A program made the translations under genes and the position numbers. Shown here piece by piece: positions 25,927-32,434 of a DNA stretch of 32,434 bases. The notes under the pieces were generated by a model. It was not told the DNA's origin. It saw nothing but the letters and a program-made list of their open reading frames with translations, and searched no databases. This DNA is from JASDSY01 sp041441465 (GTDB taxonomy: Bacteria > Muiribacteriota > UBA9980). Numbering within the stretch: position 1 is the first letter of the stretch; each line of letters opens with the position of its first letter. Location of the stretch: positions 1-32,434 of the forward strand of contig JASDSY010000006.1 of the NCBI GenBank assembly GCA_041441465.1. The letters are read 5' to 3'.

Positions 25927-27062
25927 TGACCGTTCAGAATGATTTTTCAAAAAACGTAAATTTAAATAATGGGAAAAAAGTTATTATCGGGCTTTCGGGC
26001 GGCGTCGATTCGGCGACTGCCGTTCATTTTTTGAATAATGCCGGGTATGAAGTAATAGGGCTGACTTTTAAAATGCTTCCCGATATTGTCGAAAAAAAAT
26101 GTATGGCCGGAGACGGGTTCAGGGTTTGCTGTTCGCGCGAGGCGGTAATGGAAGCGCGTATCTGCGCCATGCGTCTCGGGATAAGGCATTATGTCGCTAA
26201 TTGCTCGGAAGAATTTTATAACGGTATAATTTCATATTTTATGGACGACTATTTGAAAGGAAAAACGCCGAATCCCTGCGTTTTTTGCAATCGCCTGATT
26301 AAATTTAAATTTTTAATAAAATATGCCGAGATGCTTGGCGCTGAATATGTAGCAACCGGCCATTACGCTAAAATTGAATTTATTGAAAAATACGGCAAAA
26401 AACTTATAGTAAAGCCGGCTGATAAACATAAAGATCAGTCGTACATGCTTTGCATGCTGCCGCCCGAATACGTTGAAAAAATAGTATTGCCGCTTGGCGA
26501 TTATACTAAGGACCAGACGCGCGCATCGGCTGATAAACTCGGCCTTATTGTCGCCAATAAACCTGACTCTCAGGAAATTTGCTTTATCCCTGACGGCGAT
26601 TACCAGGGATTTATCAGGGAAAATTCTCATGGCGCTACGACTGCGCTTAAGCCTGGCAGGATAATAGACAATACAGGCAAAATTTTAGGCGAGCACAGTG
26701 GAATTATTAATTATACCGTCGGTCAGCGTAAAGGTCTTGGAATTACAACCAAAGTGCCGATGTTTGTCACTAAAATCGATTCTCAAAAAAATATAATCGT
26801 AGTAGCTGACGCGGAAAATGCTTTGGCTTCTGAGTTTTATGCGTCCAATGTTAATTGGTTTACTGGTAACTTACCTGTTGAAGACTATGAATATACCGTT
26901 AAAATAAGATATCAGCATAAAGGCTCGCAGGCTTTGATAAAAAGAGCCGGCGATGACAGGTTGTTAGTAAAACTTATAACTCCGGAACGCGGAGTGACGC
27001 CCGGCCAGATACTTGCCATTTATGATAACGATTGCCTTATAGGCGGGGCCGTTATTAGTTGA
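25926..27062 (+). CDS. mnmA: tRNA-specific 2-thiouridylase MnmA
   Basis: MnmA uses ATP to activate U34 of Lys, Glu and Gln tRNAs and inserts sulfur. The 378-residue protein is of normal length. It shows the PP-loop SGGVDS (24-29), FRVCCSREAV, TPNPCVFCNR with catalytic C118, ATGHYA, KDQSYML, SQEICFI with catalytic C219, and the GQRKGLGI segment leading into the C-terminal beta-barrel. Its ATG shares an A with the desulfurase stop codon, so translation is almost certainly coupled. No TusABCDE relay genes are seen, which supports direct sulfur transfer from the upstream enzyme. Confidence 0.97.
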   Translation: MTVQNDFSKNVNLNNGKKVIIGLSGGVDSATAVHFLNNAGYEVIGLTFKMLPDIVEKKCMAGDGFRVCCSREAVMEARICAMRLGIRHYVANCSEEFYNGIISYFMDDYLKGKTPNPCVFCNRLIKFKFLIKYAEMLGAEYVATGHYAKIEFIEKYGKKLIVKPADKHKDQSYMLCMLPPEYVEKIVLPLGDYTKDQTRASADKLGLIVANKPDSQEICFIPDGDYQGFIRENSHGATTALKPGRIIDNTGKILGEHSGIINYTVGQRKGLGITTKVPMFVTKIDSQKNIIVVADAENALASEFYASNVNWFTGNLPVEDYEYTVKIRYQHKGSQALIKRAGDDRLLVKLITPERGVTPGQILAIYDNDCLIGGAVIS

Positions 27063-27126
27063 CTGTTAATTTAAATATGTTTTTAAGTAATTTAAAGGGA
27101 ATTTAACTTTTTAATGGGCAATTAAC

Positions 27127-27155
27127 TTGACAGGGTCATATATTTTTTATATAAT
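27127..27155 (+). promoter_or_regulatory. Perfect-consensus promoter with long structured leader
   Basis: TTGACA (27127-27132), 17 nt, TATAAT (27150-27155) is an exact match to the sigma70 consensus, predicting strong expression. Transcription would start near 27162, leaving a leader of about 175 nt. The leader ends with a 7-bp hairpin (27289-27295 with 27301-27307) followed by GTTTTTATTTTG, which looks like an attenuator, then the AGGAGG at 27326. Confidence 0.75.
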
Positions 27156-27338
27156 TTTCATGACGTTGATTTTTGTTTTGTAATTTGATATAAATTTTTG
27201 ATGACTATTGAAAAGCTTTATTTGAAAAGCGATCTATCGACTGCAGGAATTTGGATTAAACATTTCTGGGGGTGATATTAAGTAATTTTATAGGCTGATT
27301 GCCTATAGTTTTTATTTTGATTTTTAGGAGGAATTGTT

Positions 27339-29440
27339 ATGATGAACAAAAAATTCATAAAACTCAATTGTGTAATAACATTATGCGCATTTGTGTTTTC
27401 ATTGTTTTCAGCCAATCTGGCTTTTGTGGCCCCGGTTTATGCCGATGAACAGACGGCTGTGAGCGGTGTTTGGGATGTAAAAACGCCGAAAGGCGAATTC
27501 CAGGCCGAAGGTACCGGCTCACATGAAACATGGGCTGATGGTAAACAGAGGTTCGTTGTCAGGGACGTTTTAGGCCATATCCTTTCATGGGGCGAAGCCA
27601 AACTTGACAAATTAACCGACGGCAATGTTAAAGTCACTGTAAAAGATGCTGAAGGTACATTTGAAACAACCAAGTTAATGAATACAAATGCAAACCAGGC
27701 ACCGGCAGTACAGGCCAACGTAGCGGAAGCTCCTGCTGCGGCATCGGAAGCAGCGACTACATCCGCTAAACCGACAATAATGGAAAAACTCGGCAATTTA
27801 AAAGAAAAAGTNNNNNNNNNNNNNNNNNNNNNNNNNNNNNNNNNNNNNNNNNNNNNNNNNNNNNNNNNNNNNNNNNNNNNNNNNNNNNNNNNNNNNNNNN
27901 NNNNNNNNNNNCTACATCCGCTAAACCGACAATAATGGAAAAACTCGGCAATTTAAAAGAAAAAGTCACGACCCCGATAGAAGGCGGCGGCAAAAGCTCA
28001 GAAGCTTTCCAGAAGGGATATAATTTTGGCAAAGAAACACCTACCAAGTTAGTGGATAAAGTAAAAGGCGTATTTACAAAAGACAGCGCGCCTGCGGCAA
28101 GTGAAACACCTGCGGTTCAGCAGTCAGTAAACCAGGCTTCATCGAATAACGCAGCATCCGGCAACGCTTCTAACGTTGCTGCAAAACCTGCGGTACAGGC
28201 TAACGTAGCGGAAGCTCCTGCTGCGGCATCGGAAGCAGCGACTACATCCGCTAAACCGACAATAATGGAAAAACTCGGCAATTTAAAAGAAAAAGTTACG
28301 ACCCCGATAGAAGGCGGCGGTAAAAACTCGGAAGCCTTCCAGAAGGGTTATAAATTTGGCAAAGAAACACCGGAAAAAATAGTTGGCAAAGTAAAAGGCG
28401 TATTTACAAAAGATGGCGATTCGGCAGCTGCAGCAAATGAATCGGCTTCGACTGATCAGACTTCGGCGAAACAGACGCCTTCACAAAAATTATCGGATCC
28501 GAAAAATTCAAAAGTTGAATTTAATGAAAAAACAGGACAGTTTGAAAAAGCTTCCCAGAAAGCTGATCTTCCGGTTCCGCAGGCTCCGCAGACTCCTTCA
28601 AAATTAAGCGTTGCCCTGGGCGCAGGTAAAGATGCTTTAAAATCAAGTTTTTCAGTTAAAAACCTCGCCGTTTCAGCAGGTTTGACAGTAGGTTTTAAAG
28701 TTTTAGAACAGGTAAAAAACGGTGAATCTATATCGATAGGTAAAGCGGTTGGACATCTGGCGACAGGCGAATTCGCAGGCTCATTTGTAGGTTCGGGCCT
28801 TGGTTCAGCGGCGGGCAGCGTAGTAGGCTCATTGCTCGGTTCGACAATTCCTGTTGTCGGCCCGGTTCTCGGCGCTTTTATGCCTGCTCTCTTCAGCCAG
28901 TTCGGCGGCCAGATCGGTTCGAGCATGGGTAACGATCTTGCTTCAGGACAGGTTCCGTCATTCAAAAAAGCTATCGCGTCAATTGATAAAGTGGCATTGA
29001 TCGGTTCAGCAGCGGGTTCGACAATCGGCGCTGCGCTTGGTTCGATGTTAATGCCTGGTATTGGAACAATGATCGGCGGCATGGTAGGTTCGTTTGTCGG
29101 TAATATCATTGTTAATAAAATTAGAAGCCGCGCTAAATCAAATTACAATGTTGCCGGCGTTAATGCTTCGACAAACCAGGTAATTTTTTCGGAACAGATA
29201 GCACCTCCGCCTGCTTATAATAACGTACAAGTTTCAACCGCGTCAGCCGGCACCTCGGTTTCCGGTTCAGGCGATGTCCAGTCGACATACGACAAGATGG
29301 TTTCGGCTTATAAATCATACTCACAGTATTTAGCTGAAGGAAAAGGTGAAACTACCGAAGGCCAGGAAGCGCTTGCTCAGTACAAGCAATACTATACTGA
29401 ATACGCTAATGCTTCAGGAGCTACCGGCGAAGGCAAATAA
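27339..29440 (+). CDS. Exported tandem-repeat and glycine-zipper protein, interrupted by assembly gap
   Basis: I read one gene across the N gap because the coding frame resumes in the same repeat on both sides; the apparent frame shift comes only from the arbitrary 100 Ns. The N-terminus is a signal peptide ending VYA (residue 35), followed by a beta-rich region (about 40-105). Then come copies of a 110-residue unit with MEKLGNLKEKV, TPIEGGGK, EAFQKGY, FGKETP and KVKGVFTKD, joined by Ala-rich linkers. The C-terminal part (about 28600-29130) is a glycine-zipper region with many GSxxGS and GxxxG steps, likely membrane-associated, then a short Tyr- and Gln-rich tail. I know no family for the repeat. 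AGGAGG at 27326-27331 sets the start at the first of two ATGs. The strong promoter and the terminator at 29477 suggest abundant, single-gene expression. Confidence 0.75.
27708..28413 (+). repeat. Tandem 330-nt (110-residue) coding repeat
   Basis: The unit from 27912 recurs at 28242, a period of 330 nt, and keeps the reading frame. The segment 27708-27811 matches 28193-28296 with a single difference in the part compared. The second full copy diverges after about 28413. The number of copies in the genome is unknown because the gap lies within the array. Confidence 0.85.
27812..27911. other. 100-N scaffold gap within the repeat
   Basis: Exactly 100 Ns. The 55 nt before it (27757-27811) are identical to the 55 nt after it (27912-27966), so the contig ends overlap in a repeat. 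The 100 Ns are a placeholder, not a measured length. Confidence 0.97.
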
Positions 29441-29476
29441 TTAATAAAACCTGATATTAAATAAAAAACTGTATTT

Positions 29477-29515
29477 AAGAGCTGGCCAAAATGTAAATTA
29501 GGCCGGCTCTTTTTT
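29477..29515 (+). terminator. Intrinsic terminator of the repeat protein gene
   Basis: An 11-bp stem (29477-29487 with 29501-29511, one G-U pair) is followed by a T-run, 37 nt after the stop. Confidence 0.88.
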
Positions 29516-29725
29516 ATTCAATTTAAGTTTCTATATTCTATAAAACCTAATTTGACTTATTTCCAGACATAAAATCTTGACTTTTGAATAGTTTCTTGAC
29601 TCTTTAAAAACATTTGAAATTTTATATTTTAAAATCAAGTGTAAATATGTTGATATTGAATATAAATTAATTTAATACCGCAGGCTGGGTCATGCGAAAT
29701 ATTAAGGTGTATTTACATGGTATAC

Positions 29726-29754
29726 TTGACAAAAAAGATATTCAATGGTAAAAT
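29726..29754 (+). promoter_or_regulatory. Promoter of the DcrB/PsbP-like gene
   Basis: TTGACA (29726-29731) and TAAAAT (29749-29754) are 17 nt apart, with TGG before the -10. Its position shows that translation must begin downstream, at 29810. Confidence 0.7.
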
Positions 29755-29809
29755 TAATTTCAAAAAAGTGGCGCAGAAAAAAAAGCGTCTGAAAATTAAG
29801 GAGAATTTA

Positions 29810-30331
29810 ATGAAAAAGTTAGTTGTATTAGTAGTACTTGTAATGGCAATATCGCTTACATTCGGCAATGCATTCGCAGCAGTTTTTCCTCATGAGGAAG
29901 CTAAAGTTGAAATTACTATTCCCGACACCTGGAAAGTAGAGCCAAAAGGTGATGAATTGCATGCGGAAGTTAAAGGCGAAACTGCAGCTGACGATTTAAT
30001 ATTGATATTTTCAATCGTTAAAGGCGAGGATCTCGTAGCGACTATTGAATCTTCCACTAAAGAGCTTGAAAAACAATTTGGCGAATTAAAAACCGAAAAA
30101 ACAACTGAAATTGAGCTTAACGGCATGAAAACCTACTGCGAAGATTGCAAAAGCGCCGACGGAAAATATTCTGTCAGCCTGGCTATGATTCAAACTCCGG
30201 CAAATAAATTTATGCTCGTTTATTATGCCGCTTCACCGGAAGCTGAAAAGAAATATGAAAAAGATGTTACAGACATCCTTCAGAGCATTAAACCGCTTGT
30301 TGATGAAAAAAAAGCTGAAGAAAAGAAATAA
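29810..30331 (+). CDS. Exported DcrB/PsbP-like domain protein
   Basis: The 173-residue protein has a signal peptide ending NAFA (about residue 21). The mature domain has the layout of the Mog1/PsbP/DcrB fold: an early ITIPDTWKVEP strand-turn, DLILIFSIVKGED, a helix of about 20 residues, ELNGMKTYCEDC, SVSLAMIQ, FMLVYYAASPE and a last helix ending ILQSIKP. Such proteins are small periplasmic or lipid-anchored factors of varied or unknown role. The start is set by TAAGGAG at 29797-29803, 6 nt from the ATG; starts further upstream would include the promoter. It is monocistronic, with a strong terminator at 30358. Confidence 0.8.
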   Translation: MKKLVVLVVLVMAISLTFGNAFAAVFPHEEAKVEITIPDTWKVEPKGDELHAEVKGETAADDLILIFSIVKGEDLVATIESSTKELEKQFGELKTEKTTEIELNGMKTYCEDCKSADGKYSVSLAMIQTPANKFMLVYYAASPEAEKKYEKDVTDILQSIKPLVDEKKAEEKK

Positions 30332-30357
30332 TATAGTTAAAAAAATAATATAGTTAA

Positions 30358-30403
30358 AAAAATAGAAGTAAATAATTGATTTTGTTTACTTCTATTTTTT
30401 TTT
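30358..30403 (+). terminator. Intrinsic terminator, shared with next promoter
   Basis: A 15-bp stem (30358-30372 with 30385-30399) with a T-run to 30403. Just upstream lies a direct repeat of ATATAGTTAAAAAA (about 30330 and 30348). Confidence 0.88.
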
Positions 30404-30413
30404 ATGCTATAAT
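30385..30413 (+). promoter_or_regulatory. Promoter of the AMIN amidase gene, overlapping the terminator
   Basis: An extended -10 TGCTATAAT (TATAAT at 30408-30413) has TTTACT 17 nt upstream (30385-30390). The -35 lies in the 3' arm of the preceding terminator. A second extended -10 (TGATATAAT, 30442-30450) without a -35 is an alternative. Confidence 0.5.
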
Positions 30414-30545
30414 GTCCAAAAAAAATGTTATTTATGAAAAGTGATATAATTATTATGAAATTGAATTTTTTTATTAAATAAAAAATTAAGTAATGAATAA
30501 GTATGTTTGATATTTCAGGCGTACTTATTTTTGTTTGAGGTGGCA

Positions 30546-32342
30546 ATGAAAATTATTAAGAAAAATAATTATTCTTTAAGTGTTATTATATATATGTCGA
30601 TTGCTGGCATTTTATTATTATTGTTTATGACAATGAATGTTAATAATAATTGTTATGCGGCTGATTCGACTGTTTTGATCGAAGATAACGAGATCGAAGT
30701 TACTAATGTCGGCGGGCAAAATTATATATCTTTGAAAAAACTTGCCTCAAAAATAAAATTAAGTGTCAAATATTCCGATGCCTCAAAAATTTATTCCTTC
30801 AAGGACCGTTCTTCAGGCCGTGAGTTTAAGTTTGCAGTGGATAAGCGTGTGATAATATCTGGCACCAATTTTTATAAATCGAAATCGCCGATTATCAAGG
30901 TTGATGATGATGTAAAATTGCCTTTGGAAATGGTTTCTGAAATTTATAAAGTAAAAAAAGCCGATACCGAAGACGAAGAAACTGACGAACCTGAAGATAA
31001 CCCTAAAGATATTAAAGATAAAAAAGAAGAACCGGCAGCGGCCGCTAAAATTTCTGCCACCACCGAAGCCGAGTTAAAAAAAGAAAAAAGCGTTTCAGAA
31101 TTCGTTCTGGAAAACATAAAATATAAAAGAGGAAAGAATACTTTCGAACTCGATATAGCTTTTAACAAGAAACCGGAAAATTCTAACTTTAAAGTTATTC
31201 AGAGCGGAGATAAAAAATCAATTGAAATTATTGTTATGACGCCTGATTCTAAGATATCAGAACAAACTGTAAAGATTTCTGACTCGATAATAAATTCAAT
31301 CAAGTTGAATGAAGCTGATAAAATTCAAAAAACACGAAAAATTATGGTACTTTCAGCGAATGACACTTTCGAGGTGGCGCATTCGGTTCAGGATAATATT
31401 TTAAAAATTAATTTTAACGCTAAGTTTATTGAAAATAGAATAAGCGAAATTTCTGCGCCTTCTGAAACTGCCTCGGTAACAATAAAAACCGCCTCTAATG
31501 GTTCAGCTGATAATAACACAGTTGAAATATCTATTCTGCCTGCTAAAAAAACAGCGGAAGTAACTTTAACACCTTCGAATATTATTGCCGGCGGAGTGCC
31601 AAAGAAAGAAAATATTAATTATGAAATAGAATTAAAAAAAGAGCTTGAAAACTTAAAACTTATAATAGCTATTGATCCCGGCCACGGCGGAGAAGATTTC
31701 GGAGTTGTTTCGCCTAATAATTTGAAAGAAAAAGATTTAACTCTTGATCTGGCACGCCGTTTGAAAGAATTATTTGATAAAACACCTATAAAATCAGTAT
31801 TAATAAGAATGGGCGATTATTATATGCCTTATGAAAACCGTGTAAGTGTTGCTAACTCTTATGGCGCCGGGCTTTTAATATCTCTGCATGCCGGCACTTC
31901 ACAAAGCACACAGGCGGCAGGAGTAGGAGTATTTTATAACGGGTCGGGCAATTCAGCGGCGCCTGGTTATTTAATTTCAATGGGAACTTCTGAAATGGTA
32001 CTAAATAAAAGTGTTTTACGAAGCAAAGTGGAAAATGATGTCGAAGCTATATTAAAGACAATCGACTCTTTTAAGAAAACAGAAGAATCGCAGAAAATCG
32101 CGGATTGCATAAATGAAGCAATGAGGAAAAACGCGAAAATAAAAGTTAGAAAATTCCGAGAAACCTCACTTTCATTGCTTTCTGAAACTGTAATTCCGGG
32201 CATTGTTATTGAAACAGGATTTTTAAGCAATGCTGATGATGAAAAACTTTTGCTATCAACTGATTATAAAGATGAATTGGCCAAAATCATTTTTGAAGGC
32301 ATTAAAAAGTATATTTATTCTTCTAAATTATTTAAACAATAA
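30546..32342 (+). CDS. N-acetylmuramoyl-L-alanine amidase with AMIN-like domain
   Basis: The 598-residue exported protein has a signal peptide or anchor at about residues 10-37 (IYMSIAGILLLLF ... CYAAD). Residues 38-135 resemble the copper amine oxidase N-terminal type domain often found in wall proteins (YISLKKLASKI, VKLPLEMVSEI). An acidic Glu/Asp/Lys linker follows, then an AMIN-like beta domain (about 175-300), which in AmiC targets the enzyme to the division site. The Amidase_3 domain (about 370-590) has all expected residues: H380 in DPGHGG, E395 in LKEKDLT, H448 in SLHAG and E556 in IETGFLSN. It cuts peptidoglycan cross-links, probably during daughter cell separation. The GAGGTGG before 30546 fixes the start. 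Unlike the amidase at 17160, it looks canonical and active. Confidence 0.9.
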   Translation: MKIIKKNNYSLSVIIYMSIAGILLLLFMTMNVNNNCYAADSTVLIEDNEIEVTNVGGQNYISLKKLASKIKLSVKYSDASKIYSFKDRSSGREFKFAVDKRVIISGTNFYKSKSPIIKVDDDVKLPLEMVSEIYKVKKADTEDEETDEPEDNPKDIKDKKEEPAAAAKISATTEAELKKEKSVSEFVLENIKYKRGKNTFELDIAFNKKPENSNFKVIQSGDKKSIEIIVMTPDSKISEQTVKISDSIINSIKLNEADKIQKTRKIMVLSANDTFEVAHSVQDNILKINFNAKFIENRISEISAPSETASVTIKTASNGSADNNTVEISILPAKKTAEVTLTPSNIIAGGVPKKENINYEIELKKELENLKLIIAIDPGHGGEDFGVVSPNNLKEKDLTLDLARRLKELFDKTPIKSVLIRMGDYYMPYENRVSVANSYGAGLLISLHAGTSQSTQAAGVGVFYNGSGNSAAPGYLISMGTSEMVLNKSVLRSKVENDVEAILKTIDSFKKTEESQKIADCINEAMRKNAKIKVRKFRETSLSLLSETVIPGIVIETGFLSNADDEKLLLSTDYKDELAKIIFEGIKKYIYSSKLFKQ

Positions 32343-32404
32343 AAACAGTATAAAATTTACACGAAATACTCGGATATGGATTTTTAAAAATTAAAAGGTG
32401 TTTT

Positions 32405-32434
32405 ATGGATAATATTTCAGCTCAAATAAAATTA
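32405..32434 (+). CDS. Start of a further gene (partial)
   Basis: An ATG at 32405 is preceded by AAAGGTG at 32394-32400 and opens ten codons (MDNISAQIKL) before the window ends. It lies 62 nt after the amidase stop with no terminator between, so it may be in the same operon. Nothing can be said about its product. Confidence 0.5.
   Translation, partial: MDNISAQIKL

Larger units (their letters stand above)
29441..29809. other. Intergenic region between two exported-protein genes
   Basis: It contains the terminator at 29477-29515, three TTGACT hexamers (29552, 29577, 29596) that lack well-placed -10 elements, and the promoter at 29726-29754. No gene is seen. An open frame running in from 29717 overlaps the promoter and is not the true start of the next gene. 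Confidence 0.6.

Noticed and set aside
27264..27299. Short upstream reading frame starting at a GTG in the leader of the repeat protein
   Set aside because: Only eight codons with a G-run too close to act as a ribosome site; no support beyond chance.
27757..28296. CRISPR-like direct repeats
   Set aside because: The repeats are 330 nt long, in frame and coding, with no spacer pattern.
28456..29109. 217-codon minus-strand open frame rich in Pro and Glu
   Set aside because: It mirrors the glycine-zipper coding region and has no start signal or homology.
27935..29440. Separate gene starting at the Met after the N gap
   Set aside because: This Met is inside the repeat and recurs in the other copies; the frame change is an artefact of the 100-N placeholder.
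29717..29809. Longer N-terminus for the DcrB/PsbP-like gene
   Set aside because: It would overlap a good promoter and hide the signal peptide; the TAAGGAG before 29810 marks the true start.
30507..30545. TTG start upstream of the AMIN amidase
   Set aside because: No ribosome site there, while GAGGTGG precedes the ATG at 30546 that opens the signal peptide.

Overview
The window looks like a fragment of an AT-rich, diderm (Gram-negative-type) bacterial genome of uncertain phylum, probably a metagenome or draft assembly because it holds a 100-N scaffold gap. The diderm inference rests on a predicted outer-membrane beta-barrel with a C-terminal Phe (10458-11906) and on many proteins with Sec signal peptides. 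The rest is housekeeping: RecN, a cysteine desulfurase with MnmA, an RlmI-type methyltransferase and two AmiC-type amidases. I saw no tRNA, rRNA, IS element, phage gene or CRISPR array. I do not name a taxon.

Layout. 1-645 holds no convincing gene, only several hairpins. 646-1551 (-) encodes an exported protein with two alpha-crystallin-like (small heat-shock) domains. 2008-8112 (+) is a 2034-residue exported M6-type metalloprotease with about twelve Ig-like domains. 8427-8969 (-) is a membrane-anchored helical protein, divergent from a run of three exported proteins at 9029-11906: FecR-like plus coiled coil, a 96-residue protein, and the beta-barrel. RecN and a GH57 glycoside hydrolase form a minus-strand operon (12027-14911), divergent from a gingipain-like C25 peptidase (15166-17007). 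An amidase with a degenerate second amidase-like half (17160-18419, -) is divergent from an SH3b protein that overlaps an RlmI-like methyltransferase gene (18643-20287). After a TPR protein (-) and a 683-nt intergenic region come an exported repeat protein, a single-domain response regulator and an sCache histidine kinase (21810-24510). A desulfurase and MnmA overlap by 1 nt (24724-27062). The last part encodes three exported envelope proteins, each apparently with its own promoter: a repeat and glycine-zipper protein broken by the gap, a DcrB/PsbP-like protein, and an AMIN-type amidase. A further gene starts at the right edge.

How it works together. Most of the window serves the cell envelope and its surroundings: two secreted proteases, two peptidoglycan amidases, an exported chaperone-like protein, SH3b and FecR-like proteins, and a barrel. 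The regulatory layout is unusually readable. Eleven candidate sigma70-type promoters have a 17-nt spacer (I looked for that spacing, so there is selection bias), and all four convergent gene pairs are separated by one symmetrical A-tract/hairpin/T-tract terminator that should work in both directions. The most unusual items are the exported tandem small heat-shock-like protein with a dyad inside its promoter, the collapsed 330-nt repeat at the N gap, the FecR-like/small protein/barrel cluster, and the amidase with an apparently dead second domain.
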